DNA of 64,000 nt, taken from NCBI RefSeq assembly GCF_003063625.1, contig NZ_CP026604.1, forward strand, positions 5,062,065-5,126,064, written 5' to 3'. The stretch comes from Saccharobesus litoralis (GTDB taxonomy: Bacteria; Pseudomonadota; Gammaproteobacteria; Enterobacterales; Alteromonadaceae). The notes under the pieces are model-generated. The model saw nothing but the letters and a program-made list of their open reading frames with translations, did not search any database and had not been told where the DNA came from. Made by a program: the position numbers and the translations under genes. Of this stretch, positions 10,917-19,133 are shown piece after piece (position 1 is the first letter of the stretch; every line of letters begins with the position of its first letter).

Positions 10917-11043
10917 TAGTCAAAGCGATCGGGTTTTAGGGGAAGCCGTCAAGCTTCGAGACCCCATGAGCATATGCTCTATTATGTGATTGGGGCGAGT
11001 AAGCGCAGACAATGAACCATAAAATTTGAGCGAGAAGACTATA
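10917..11043 (+). repeat. MITE-like element, copy B (127 bp)
   Basis: Nearly identical to copy A and in the same orientation (TAGTCAAAGCGATCGGG ... GAGCGAGAAGACTATA). It ends 12 bp before the sixA ATG, so any transcript of sixA must start in or just after the repeat. The left flank is TG rather than TA, so a strict TA target duplication is not supported for this copy. Confidence 0.85.
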
Positions 11044-11055
11044 GTAGCTGACAAT

Positions 11056-11553
11056 ATGAAAACTCTTTATATACTTCGCCACGCAAAATCAAGCTGGGCC
11101 GATCCTAATCTCGACGATTTTTCCCGCCCCTTGAATAAACGCGGCCTGCGTAATTTGCCCGATATAGCAACTCGCCTTGTCAACAACTGTTGGCAACCCG
11201 ACAAAATTATTTCCAGCAGTGCAAACCGCGCTCTGACCACGGCAAAAGCAGTAGCCAACAAAATGACGATTGAAAATATTCAGCAAGATGACGGACTGTA
11301 TATGTGTTCGGCTGATTATATTTTGTCACTGATCCAACAACAGCAAGATATTAGTAGTTTAATGATTGTCGGCCACAACCCATTATGGACCGACTTAATT
11401 AATCTCTTAACCCATTTTGGCTTAGATAATTTACCCACAGGGGGAACCGCAAAAATTGAGTTTAATATTAACAAATGGTCTCTTGTCAATTGGGGCACTG
11501 GCAAAGTCACGGGATTAGACTTTCCTAAGCAACCGTTTTCTGCGGTCTGCTAA
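11056..11553 (+). CDS. sixA: Phosphohistidine phosphatase SixA
   Basis: Histidine-phosphatase-superfamily enzyme that dephosphorylates phosphohistidine (ArcB HPt domain or PTS proteins in E. coli). It has 165 residues from the ATG at 11056. The catalytic RHAKSSW motif sits at residues 8-14 and the second histidine is in IVGHNPLW, with SSANRALTTA between them. An in-frame TTG at 11026 would add ten residues, but they are encoded by the MITE-like repeat and do not resemble the family. The ATG that puts RHAKSS near residue 8 is therefore preferred. No good ribosome site is visible. Confidence 0.9.
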   Translation: MKTLYILRHAKSSWADPNLDDFSRPLNKRGLRNLPDIATRLVNNCWQPDKIISSSANRALTTAKAVANKMTIENIQQDDGLYMCSADYILSLIQQQQDISSLMIVGHNPLWTDLINLLTHFGLDNLPTGGTAKIEFNINKWSLVNWGTGKVTGLDFPKQPFSAVC

Positions 11554-11745
11554 ATTATAGTTCAGCAAGTAATTGATAAATGTCATAATAAGCTTGCCCC
11601 TACGGGGTTAATATGCAAACTATTACCCTGTAATCTTACTCACCAATTTATAAAAATATCAAAACATTGAGCGATGAAGCTCATATGGTATCTGGCGTCA
11701 TGCATGTACAGGCGCAACAGACAGTTCAAAAAATAGGATTTAACG

Positions 11746-13494
11746 ATGGATGGCTTAAGCTCAGCGCTTATATTTTTAGCAGCCGCAGTGATTACGGTTC
11801 CACTGTTTAACAAATTAAAACTTGGCTCAATTTTGGGCTATTTGGTCGCTGGTGTGGTTATTGGCCCTTCTATGCTTGAGCTCATAGACGACCCAGAAGA
11901 TATCTTACACTTTGCCGAGTTTGGCGTGATTTTTTTACTGTTTATCATAGGGCTAGAGTTAAACCCAGAAAAACTCTGGCGCATGCGCGATAAAATCATG
12001 TTCTCTGGCGGTGGCCAACTCTTTATCACAGCCATTTTAATAACAGGCATTGTTGTGGCTGGTTTTGGCTTTAGTTTTTCGACAGCTGCGGTTATTGGTT
12101 TAGCTTTGGCATTATCGTCAACGGCCTTTGCCATTCAATTAATGACTGAGCAACAAGTCTTACGTACGCCACCCGGTCAACATGGTTTTTCCATGTTACT
12201 TATGCAAGATCTAGCCGTGATCCCAATTTTACTATTTGTTGGCACTTTGTCCGTAACTGGCGGTAAAGACCCCGTTGCTTGGTGGCAAAGCTTATTAGCT
12301 ATTATTGCGGTTATCGCTGCTGGTCACTATGTGGTCAATCCCTTATTGCGTATCATTGCCCGCAGTGGCAGCACAGAGGTTATGACTGCCGCCGCGTTAT
12401 TAATTGTCATGGCGACTGCTGTGGCTATGTATGCCGTCGGTTTATCTATGGGCTTAGGTGCCTTTGTCGCCGGTATATTATTAGCCAACTCGAGTTTTCG
12501 CCATCAATTAGAAACCGAAGTTAAGCCATTTAAAGGCTTATTACTTGGCTTATTCTTTATTGCTATCGGCATGAATATGAACTTGCAACTGCTAGGCGAA
12601 AAACCATTAGCCATGATAGGCGGTGCTATCGCATTAGTGGCGTTAAAAGGTTTAGTCATTTTTGCTGTACTACGATTAAGCAAGCAAAGCCGTACCGATT
12701 CAGTTCGCCTTGGTATTATGTTATCGCAAGGCGGGGAATTTGCTTTTGTTGTCATGGCGCAAGCGACAGCCGGCGGCATTCTCGACAAAGAAGTTGCCGC
12801 CATGGTTAACCTTATTGTGGGTATTTCAATGGCGTTAACCTCACCATTAATTATTTTACATAGCCTAGGCTTTAACAGTAAAAACGTCCGCCCTATATAC
12901 GATAGCGAGCCTCACGAAACCGAGCCTCAAATCATGATTGCCGGTTTTGGTCGCTTTGCTCAAATTACTGCGCGGATTTTGGCAGCAAAAAACATCCCGT
13001 TTATCGCGCTAGATAAAGACGTAGAGCATATTGAATTTCTTAAAAGGTTTGGTAACAAAGCCTTTTACGGCGATGCAACTCGATTAGACCTATTAAAAAG
13101 TGCAGGCATTGCTCACGTCAAAGTTTTGTTTATTGCGGTTAATGACGACCAAGCCATTAAAATTGCTGAAACCGTGCGTAAGCATTATCCTCATATCAAA
13201 ATTGTCACTCGTGTACAAAACCGTTTTGTGGTCGCCAAATATAATGAATTAGGGGTAACAAGCTGTGTACGTGAAATGTTTGCCAGTGGTCTGCAAGCTG
13301 CTGAACAAGTTTTATTAGCTCATGGCTACACCGATACCAAAGCCAAAGAAAGCGTGCGACTGTTTAAACAGCATGATGAAAGCCTGTTGCAAGAAGCCAT
13401 TGACAATAATTACGACTTGCAAACCATCATTGACCGAGCAGGACAAGGTAAACAAGCGCTAGAATCTATTTTCCGCGACGATAAAACCTTATAA
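11746..13494 (+). CDS. Kef-type monovalent cation:proton antiporter (CPA2) with RCK domain
   Basis: Inner-membrane K+/H+ (or Na+/H+) antiporter of 582 residues. Residues 1-385 form about 12 hydrophobic segments of the CPA2 fold, with GYLVAGVVIGP near the start and the LLMQDLAVIPIL segment holding the conserved aspartate pair region. Residues 400-520 are a TrkA-N/RCK Rossmann domain (IMIAGFGRFAQ, then ALDKDVEHIEFLKRFG and YGDATRLDLL), which senses nucleotide or redox state. It resembles KefB/KefC, but no KefF/KefG partner is adjacent. The ribosome site AGGATT precedes the ATG. It stands alone. Confidence 0.87.
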   Translation: MDGLSSALIFLAAAVITVPLFNKLKLGSILGYLVAGVVIGPSMLELIDDPEDILHFAEFGVIFLLFIIGLELNPEKLWRMRDKIMFSGGGQLFITAILITGIVVAGFGFSFSTAAVIGLALALSSTAFAIQLMTEQQVLRTPPGQHGFSMLLMQDLAVIPILLFVGTLSVTGGKDPVAWWQSLLAIIAVIAAGHYVVNPLLRIIARSGSTEVMTAAALLIVMATAVAMYAVGLSMGLGAFVAGILLANSSFRHQLETEVKPFKGLLLGLFFIAIGMNMNLQLLGEKPLAMIGGAIALVALKGLVIFAVLRLSKQSRTDSVRLGIMLSQGGEFAFVVMAQATAGGILDKEVAAMVNLIVGISMALTSPLIILHSLGFNSKNVRPIYDSEPHETEPQIMIAGFGRFAQITARILAAKNIPFIALDKDVEHIEFLKRFGNKAFYGDATRLDLLKSAGIAHVKVLFIAVNDDQAIKIAETVRKHYPHIKIVTRVQNRFVVAKYNELGVTSCVREMFASGLQAAEQVLLAHGYTDTKAKESVRLFKQHDESLLQEAIDNNYDLQTIIDRAGQGKQALESIFRDDKTL

Positions 13495-13709
13495 TTCACT
13501 GCAAGTTTTGCTTCTGTTGCCATAGACAATGGTAACAGTAGCAAAGCTGGGTAATGCTCAACCAAAGCTAAGCTAAGCCAAAGTAAAATTGAATCAAAAA
13601 TACCTACCGTAAAAATTCTTAGTTAAAACCATTCTGGCACACCTGTTGCTTAGTCCTACATAACTTGATTTGCTCGACCCTAAACGTCAATTTTTTGTGA
13701 GGACAGACG

Positions 13710-14327
13710 ATGGAATTAGTAATCACCTTAATGATAGTGCTATTGGTTGTTTCCGCATTGGCTATTCGCTTAACCCAATCAGAAACCCCTTTCCCTTACA
13801 AGCGCCGCGAAAGCCTGTTTACTAACTCTGAACGCGCTTTTATGGTTATGCTTGAAAGAGCGGTAGGCGATGAATTTCGCATTGTTAACCGCGTACGTTT
13901 AACTGAGTTACTCGATATTCGCCAAGGCACCAAAAAGCGTGTCGCCCAAGCGGCTAAACTAAAAGCCACAGGTAAAGTATTAGACTTTGTCTTACTCGAC
14001 AAAACCAACTTAACGCCAGTTGCGGCAATTGATTTGGTCAATGCCGAATCTAGCACGGGTTATAAAACTAAACAGGATTGGTACCTTAAAGGCGCATTAG
14101 ACACGGTAAACTTGCCACACATTCGTATCAAGGTACGTAATGGCTATAAAGCGTCAGAATTACGTGAATGTATTTCAGCCAAGTTAGGGGCAAAAAACAA
14201 CAAGTTGCGCCCGCTCAATGTACGCAAAGTAAAATCGAAAGGCCCGACTCGTCCTATTCGTCCTTTAGTACAAGCCCATATTAATCAAGCAGTAGCGCAA
14301 GACGCTCAACAAGCCGCCGTTGCCTAA
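13710..14327 (+). CDS. Membrane-anchored DUF2726 protein
   Basis: A 205-residue protein with one N-terminal membrane anchor (ELVITLMIVLLVVSALAI), then a DUF2726 domain: PFPYKRRESLFTNSERAFMVMLE, a central KVLDFVLLDKTNLTPVAAIDL and a C-terminal basic tail. The domain has a restriction-endonuclease-like look (F/D-V-L-x-D ... P-V-A-A-I-D-L), but its activity is not known. A clear ribosome site (GTGAGGACAG) precedes the ATG, and a hairpin terminator follows. Confidence 0.8.
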   Translation: MELVITLMIVLLVVSALAIRLTQSETPFPYKRRESLFTNSERAFMVMLERAVGDEFRIVNRVRLTELLDIRQGTKKRVAQAAKLKATGKVLDFVLLDKTNLTPVAAIDLVNAESSTGYKTKQDWYLKGALDTVNLPHIRIKVRNGYKASELRECISAKLGAKNNKLRPLNVRKVKSKGPTRPIRPLVQAHINQAVAQDAQQAAVA

Positions 14328-14355
14328 ACGTTGACATTAGGTCTATATTCAACAA

Positions 14356-14392
14356 GCCGAGCATTAGAATTGCCCTATTGCTCGGTTTTTTT
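14356..14392 (+). terminator. Rho-independent terminator after the DUF2726 gene
   Basis: CCGAGCA (14357-14363) pairs with TGCTCGG (14379-14385), followed by a run of seven T. The MITE-like copy C begins right at the end of the T-run. Confidence 0.85.
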
Positions 14393-14393
14393 A

Positions 14394-14687
14394 TATAGTC
14401 TTCTCGCTCAGGTCTTATGGTTCATTGTCAGCGCTTACTCTCGACTTTGGCTCCTGCGTCGTTCTAACACCTAAATCCATTTAGGCGACCCCAATCACAA
14501 AATAGAGCATATGCTCATGGGGATTCGAAGCTTACCTGCATGGATGCAGGTACCAAAAGTAGGCACTTTAAGCGAGGGGCGAGAGCAGGACGCGGTAGCT
14601 TTGACGGCTTTGCTTACATGGATGTAAGTACTTAGGTTTCGTCTGGAACTTGAAACCTGTCCCTAAAACCCGATCGCTTTGACTATA
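14394..14687 (-). repeat. MITE-like element, copy C (294 bp, long form)
   Basis: Same ends as the other copies (TATAGTCTTCTCGCTCAGG ... GATCGCTTTGACTATA), inverted relative to copy A. It has two extra segments: about 45 bp containing CACCTAAATCCATTTAGGCG near 14440-14490, and about 80 bp containing ACCTGCATGGATGCAGGT near 14530-14610. Part of the second (CAAAAGTAGGCACTTTAAGCG) resembles the stem-loop at 49311-49358 in reverse. So this copy looks composite. Confidence 0.85.
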
Positions 14688-14689
14688 AT
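14684..14689 (+). promoter_or_regulatory. TATAAT at the MITE copy C / flank junction facing mtnN
   Basis: The element end TATA plus flanking AT gives a perfect -10 hexamer 40 bp before the mtnN start. TTGACT of the element end (14679-14684) could alternatively act as a -35 for an A/T-rich -10 near 14704-14709. Both are inferences. Confidence 0.35.
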
Positions 14690-14728
14690 AAGCTTAAGTT
14701 AACTAAATAATATCTAAAGGAATTCTCC

Positions 14729-15421
14729 ATGACCATCGCCATTATTGGAGCTATGCAGCAAGAAATTGAAATACTGCGTCAACAACTCGACAATTGTCAG
14801 GAAGACAAGCACGGTCCTGTCACTTTGTTTTGTGGTTTTTTAGCTGGCCACAAAGTGGTACTCGTATTGAGTGGCGTTGGTAAAACGGCAGCCGCAATGG
14901 CTACCACCTTAGTTATCGACCGTTATAAACCCAAATTTGTCATCAATACAGGGTCAGCAGGCGGTTACGCCAGCGATTTAAATATTGGTGATTTAGTGAT
15001 CTCCAGTGAAGTGCGCCATCATGATGTCGACTTAACCGCTTTTGGTTTTGCTATGGGCCAAGGTTTTGGTTTTCCTGAGTCTTTTCATGCTGACCCAGCA
15101 TTAATTGACAAGGCTCAACAAGCAGCAAGTAAACAACCTGAATTACAATGCAAAGTAGGTTTAATTTGTTCAGGCGATAGCTTTATGGACTGTCCAGAGC
15201 GTGTTGCCACCGCCAGAAGGCATTTTCCCGACATGATAGCAGTTGAAATGGAAGCTGCTCCCATAGCGCAAGTTTGCCAGCAATTTCAAACACCTTTTGT
15301 GGTGATCCGCGCTTTATCCGACATAGCCGGTAAAGAGTCTCATCAAAGTTTTGATAGCTTTTTAGCGCAAGCGGCACAACATTCATCTAAATTAGTTGTC
15401 GACTTTTTAGAATCTTTTTAA
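14729..15421 (+). CDS. mtnN: 5'-methylthioadenosine / S-adenosylhomocysteine nucleosidase
   Basis: Cleaves MTA and SAH to free adenine and the thioribose or ribosylhomocysteine, relieving product inhibition of methyltransferases and feeding methionine salvage. The 230-residue product begins IAIIGAMQQEIEIL with the conserved catalytic Glu. The second active-site region is VEMEAAPIAQV, and the catalytic Asp lies in RALSDIAGKESHQSF. A ribosome site AAAGGAAT precedes the ATG. It is followed 24 bp later by a CobD-like gene. With the adenosine kinase and ahcY downstream it forms an SAM/SAH recycling neighbourhood. Confidence 0.96.
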   Translation: MTIAIIGAMQQEIEILRQQLDNCQEDKHGPVTLFCGFLAGHKVVLVLSGVGKTAAAMATTLVIDRYKPKFVINTGSAGGYASDLNIGDLVISSEVRHHDVDLTAFGFAMGQGFGFPESFHADPALIDKAQQAASKQPELQCKVGLICSGDSFMDCPERVATARRHFPDMIAVEMEAAPIAQVCQQFQTPFVVIRALSDIAGKESHQSFDSFLAQAAQHSSKLVVDFLESF

Positions 15422-15445
15422 GCCAATGCGTCAGTATAAATTACC

Positions 15446-16417
15446 ATGAATGCTATTTTCGACACTTGGCCACAGCCCTTGTTGTATCTCGGTGTGTTGC
15501 TAGCCGTGGTATTGCTTGACGTCTTTTTGACGATCCCTGAAAAGGCTCATCCACTGACTTTTTTCCGAGTCATTGCAGAGCGCTTAACCGCCAAGGTATT
15601 TCCCGATCCCAGTCGCCCAGCTTTTCAACAAAAAATTGCGGGCGCATTGGCCATTTTAGTCGCGACCGTGCCTTGGGTCATTATGATCTTTTTATCAGTG
15701 CAATTTACCGAATACCCTTGGTTTTTCGAAGGTTTGATTTTATGGCTTTGCTTGGGCTTAAAACCCTGCTGGAGTGACATTAAAAAAGCAGAATTGGCAT
15801 TACGTAAGGAACAAAAAATCCTCGCGCGCGATCGCTTAAACGACTGGGTTTTACGCCGCACCGACAATTTATCTGCCATAGGTATCGCCAAAGCCTGCTG
15901 CGAAGCTTTACTGCTGCGCAATCTGTATTTTTACCAAACCTTGATCTTATGCTTTATCTTATTTGGCGCTTATTGGACATTAGCTTTGCGCTTATTGTTA
16001 GAGCTGCATTTAGTCGCCAACGGTAAAACAACTCGCTTTCGTTACTTTGCTAAAGCCATCGACAGCACATGCCATATTTTACTTTATATCCCTTGTAAAA
16101 TTAACGCCTTAACGCTAACCATAAAAGGCGGTTTAATTAAAGGTGTGGCCATTGCATTTAGCGCGAGTAAAAGCTGGCCCTATACTAATTCACTTTGGTA
16201 TTTAAGTATTGCGGCTCAAGCTATTAATACTCGCTTAGGTGGGCCGATATATTATGGCCAAGTCAAAACGCAGCGCCCGCATTTAGGTGAACACAACCCG
16301 CAACCCAATTGGCAAACTATTCGCCATTGCCGCTTTCTTGTTATCGCGGCTAACAGCCTAATGTTACTGATAATTGTCGTTACAAGCCTATTTTTGAGCT
16401 TAATCGTAAAAAACTAA
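15446..16417 (+). CDS. CobD/CbiB-like membrane protein
   Basis: A 323-residue polytopic inner-membrane protein related to adenosylcobinamide-phosphate synthase. Family marks are HPLTFFRVIAERL near residue 36, RFRYFAKAIDSTCHILLYIP near residue 195 and AINTRLGGPIYYG near residue 262. The central SENTVDG-type segment of true CbiB is not recognisable (ACCEALLLRNLYFYQ stands there), and no other cobalamin genes are nearby. A role in cobalamin synthesis is therefore doubtful; AmpE-like or other functions are possible. It is next to mtnN and probably co-transcribed. Confidence 0.75.
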   Translation: MNAIFDTWPQPLLYLGVLLAVVLLDVFLTIPEKAHPLTFFRVIAERLTAKVFPDPSRPAFQQKIAGALAILVATVPWVIMIFLSVQFTEYPWFFEGLILWLCLGLKPCWSDIKKAELALRKEQKILARDRLNDWVLRRTDNLSAIGIAKACCEALLLRNLYFYQTLILCFILFGAYWTLALRLLLELHLVANGKTTRFRYFAKAIDSTCHILLYIPCKINALTLTIKGGLIKGVAIAFSASKSWPYTNSLWYLSIAAQAINTRLGGPIYYGQVKTQRPHLGEHNPQPNWQTIRHCRFLVIAANSLMLLIIVVTSLFLSLIVKN

Positions 16418-16586
16418 AGCATATTTAACCTTTTGGCCAAATTTAACCACGAGTTTAATGGCATTTTTTTCACCAATCCGTATGATCGCATGCATTCCTT
16501 TCACCCGTATTATGAAAGCAATTCAATGGTCATTATCAAAAGCTGAGCTATGATTATGACACACTCGTTAGGATACTTGATTTTAC

Positions 16587-17585
16587 ATGGCAAAATATAA
16601 CGTTTACGGCTTAGGAAATGCCCTAGTCGACAAAGAATTTGAAGTTACCGATGCTTTTTTAGCCGAGCAAAATATTGAGAAAGGTTTAATGACCTTGATC
16701 GAGCAAGAGCAACAACAAAGCTTACTTGCTGGCTTACAAGCAAATTTTGATTTAAAGAAGCGCGCTGGTGGTGGCTCTGCAGCAAACAGCTTAGTGGGCT
16801 TAAGCCAATTTGGTGGCAGCGCATTTTACGCCTGTAAAGTCGGCAACGATGAGTTTGGCCGCTTTTACGCGGATGATTTAGCAGCCAGTGGCGTGACTAC
16901 GCGTTTAAACGAGTTGTCGACCCAAGGTAATACCGGCACTTGTTTGGTGATGGTCACAGATGATGCTGAGCGCACCATGAATACCTATTTAGGTTGTACT
17001 GCAGACTTATCAACCAATGAGTTATTTATTGAAGAGCTAAGCCAAGCCGACTATTTGTACATTGAAGGTTATCTTGTTCCTTCGCCTACCGCATTAGAAG
17101 CCATTGCCGCAGCGAAACAACAAGCCAAAGCCGACGGCGTAAAAATTGCCATGACCTTCTCTGATCCGAGTATGGTTAAATATTTTAAAGATGGAATTGA
17201 TCAAGCACTTGGTAATGAACGTATCGACTTACTCTTCTGTAATGAAGAAGAAGCGCAAACCTTTACCGATACCAATACAGTAGCGGATGCTAGCCAAGCG
17301 TTATTAAAACGCGCTAAAACTGTGGTGATCACTTTAGGCGCTAAAGGTTTACTTGTGATTGACGATGAAAAACAAGTTGAAGTCGCAGGCCAACCTGCTA
17401 AAGCGGTTGATACCAACGGCGCGGGCGACATGGTTGCAGGTGCGTTCTTATATGGTTTAAGCCAAAATTGGGATTACGCCAAAGCTGGCGAGCTAGCTTG
17501 TAAAGCGGCAAGCGTTGTGGTGTCTCACTTTGGTCCGCGCTTGTCAAAAGAGCAGCAACAAGAAATATTAAAAGACTTTTTGTAG
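16587..17585 (+). CDS. Adenosine kinase (PfkB family)
   Basis: Phosphorylates adenosine to AMP, removing the adenosine released by SAH hydrolase. The 332-residue ribokinase-fold protein begins YNVYGLGNALVDKEFEV. The substrate-site GGGSAANS lies near residue 62. The anion-hole and catalytic segment DTNGAGDMVAGAFLYG lies near residue 274, its Asp being the base. A TTAGGA ribosome site precedes the ATG. The stop codon lies four bases before the left inverted repeat of an IS110-family element that separates it from ahcY. Confidence 0.88.
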   Translation: MAKYNVYGLGNALVDKEFEVTDAFLAEQNIEKGLMTLIEQEQQQSLLAGLQANFDLKKRAGGGSAANSLVGLSQFGGSAFYACKVGNDEFGRFYADDLAASGVTTRLNELSTQGNTGTCLVMVTDDAERTMNTYLGCTADLSTNELFIEELSQADYLYIEGYLVPSPTALEAIAAAKQQAKADGVKIAMTFSDPSMVKYFKDGIDQALGNERIDLLFCNEEEAQTFTDTNTVADASQALLKRAKTVVITLGAKGLLVIDDEKQVEVAGQPAKAVDTNGAGDMVAGAFLYGLSQNWDYAKAGELACKAASVVVSHFGPRLSKEQQQEILKDFL

Positions 17586-17591
17586 AAACTA

Positions 17592-17665
17592 TGAAGGACA
17601 GTATATCGACTAACCTTAAGGTGACAAAACCAAAAAAGGTGAATAAAGATGAATACTGTCCTTCA
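17592..17665. repeat. 12-bp inverted repeat spanning the transposase start
   Basis: TGAAGGACAGTA (17592-17603) and TACTGTCCTTCA (17654-17665) are perfect complements, 50 bp apart. The ribosome site and ATG (17649) lie between or at the second arm. In RNA this hairpin could mask translation initiation. The same core forms the element's terminal repeat. Confidence 0.7.
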
Positions 17666-18788
17666 AGATAAAGATAACGCAAATTCAAATATTTTGTACC
17701 TTGCTTTTGAATTAAGTGCAAAAAGCTGGAAGCTAGGATTTAGTAATAAAGTTAAGCTCAGACAGAAAACGATTGATGCTGGTGATTGGAATAGCCTACT
17801 TGCAGAAATTGAACTGGCAAAAGAAAAACTAAAATGCACACCAGACTGTCCGGTTTTTAGCTGTTACGAAGCGGGTCGAGATGGGTTTTGGATACACAGA
17901 GCATTGGAAAAAGAAAATATCACCAATTATGTGATTGACTCAGCCGCTATTGAAGTGAATCGGCGTCAACGCCAAGTCAAAAGTGATGGTGTGGACGTAA
18001 AAGCCTTAAACAGACTACTCATTCGTTATTGTTCAGGTGATTTGACGGCAATGAGGCCTGTTAGAGTCCCGACTATTGAGCAAGAAGATAAACGACGATT
18101 ACAACGCGAACGAGGGCGATTAATCGAAGAGCGAGGGGCGCATTCAACAAGGATAAAATCTTTACTTTTTCTGCATGGCATACGGCTAGCAAACATAAAA
18201 GATTTAAAAACATTACTGCCTAAACTTAAAGGCGCCGTCACGGGGTATGACATTCCAGTTGATACGAAGAACGAATTACAACGCGAATACGAGCGCTATG
18301 TCATGGTAGATAATCAAGTGAAAGAACTTGAAGCGTTACAAAAAGAGCGAGTTACCCAAGCCCAAGACGGCAGTATGGAAAAACAGATAGAGCAAATGAT
18401 GCAACTCAAAGCCGTAGGATGGCAAACCAGTTGGTACTTAGTTGCAGAATTTTTTAGCTGGCGAGATTTCAAAAACGCTAAGCAAGTGGGGAGTTGTGCG
18501 GGATTAACTCCAACACCTTATGACAGCGGAGACAGCCAACGCGAACAGGGAATAAGTAAAGCAGGCAATAAGCGGGTGCGCAAGGTCATGATAGAGTTTG
18601 CTTGGCTGTGGTTACGTTACCAAAAAGGCAGCAAATTAAGTCAATGGTTTAAGGAGCGCTTTGACAAAGGCAGCAAGCGGATGCGAAGAGTGGGAATAGT
18701 CGCGCTCGCGAGAAAATTATTAGTGGCTCTGTGGCGTTACCTTGAGCATGGTGTTATTCCCGAGGGTGCACAATTAACGGAAGGTTAA
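17649..18788 (+). CDS. IS110-family transposase
   Basis: An RNA-guided recombinase of the DEDD/serine type. The N-terminal RuvC-like domain shows acidic residues in YLAFELSAKSW (Glu where many relatives have Asp), in CYEAGRDGFWIHRAL and in VKSDGVDVKAL. A coiled coil (residues about 150-250) leads to the Transposase_20 domain with GSCAGLTPTPYDSGDSQRE, which holds the catalytic serine region, and ISKAGNKRVRKVMIEFAWLW. The length of 379 is within the family range. It appears intact. A GGTGAATAAAG ribosome site lies between the arms of a 12-bp inverted repeat. Confidence 0.92.
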   Translation: MNTVLQDKDNANSNILYLAFELSAKSWKLGFSNKVKLRQKTIDAGDWNSLLAEIELAKEKLKCTPDCPVFSCYEAGRDGFWIHRALEKENITNYVIDSAAIEVNRRQRQVKSDGVDVKALNRLLIRYCSGDLTAMRPVRVPTIEQEDKRRLQRERGRLIEERGAHSTRIKSLLFLHGIRLANIKDLKTLLPKLKGAVTGYDIPVDTKNELQREYERYVMVDNQVKELEALQKERVTQAQDGSMEKQIEQMMQLKAVGWQTSWYLVAEFFSWRDFKNAKQVGSCAGLTPTPYDSGDSQREQGISKAGNKRVRKVMIEFAWLWLRYQKGSKLSQWFKERFDKGSKRMRRVGIVALARKLLVALWRYLEHGVIPEGAQLTEG

Positions 18789-19120
18789 TTGCACAGAGGC
18801 AGTCACAAATGACAACAAACACATAAGGAATTAACGTTAACGATTGTGAGAAGGTGCTCGTGCCCAACCTTGGTAAGCCAAGCTTGACCGTTTTTGTAGA
18901 AGGGGCACCTTCAACCAGATTTCACTGCACATACGAATGCAGTTTGAGGTAGCCAGCTTAGGGCTGGAACGGATAGAAGGTGGTTGCGCTCACACTTGAT
19001 GTTGAGTAGCACGAATAAATTAATCTGGGCAATTGATTAACTTCAAAAATGGGAAAAAGCTTATGGTTTGAAGAAAGAGCATAAGAGATTTTTATAAATT
19101 AAAGGTTGGGTATTGACTTC
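18789..19120 (+). ncRNA. Candidate IS1111-type guide (bridge/seek) RNA region
   Basis: The non-coding right end contains a chain of hairpins: GAAGGTGC (18850-18857) with GCACCTTC (18905-18912), enclosing CTTGG/CCAAG (18869-18882); ACTGCA/TGCAGT (18924-18943); and CCAGC/GCTGG (18953-18967). Published work on IS110-family elements places the guide RNA downstream of the transposase in the IS1111 group. Exact RNA ends and guide loops cannot be set from sequence alone. Confidence 0.55.
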
Positions 19121-19133
19121 CTGTCCTTCATAG

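Larger units (their letters stand above)
17589..19133 (+). mobile_element. IS110-family insertion sequence, IS1111-like architecture
   Basis: A 13-bp perfect inverted repeat, CTATGAAGGACAG, occurs at 17589-17601 and, reversed, at 19121-19133. It brackets a 379-codon DEDD transposase and about 330 bp of 3' non-coding DNA. Short subterminal inverted repeats and a long non-coding right end are features of the IS1111 subgroup. True element tips may lie a few bases outside these repeats. The element sits between the adenosine kinase stop and ahcY without breaking either. No target duplication is obvious beyond TAGAA on both sides. Confidence 0.85.

Noticed and set aside
11026-11055. N-terminal extension of sixA from TTG
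   Set aside because: The extra ten codons come from the MITE-like repeat and push the catalytic RHA motif away from its usual position.
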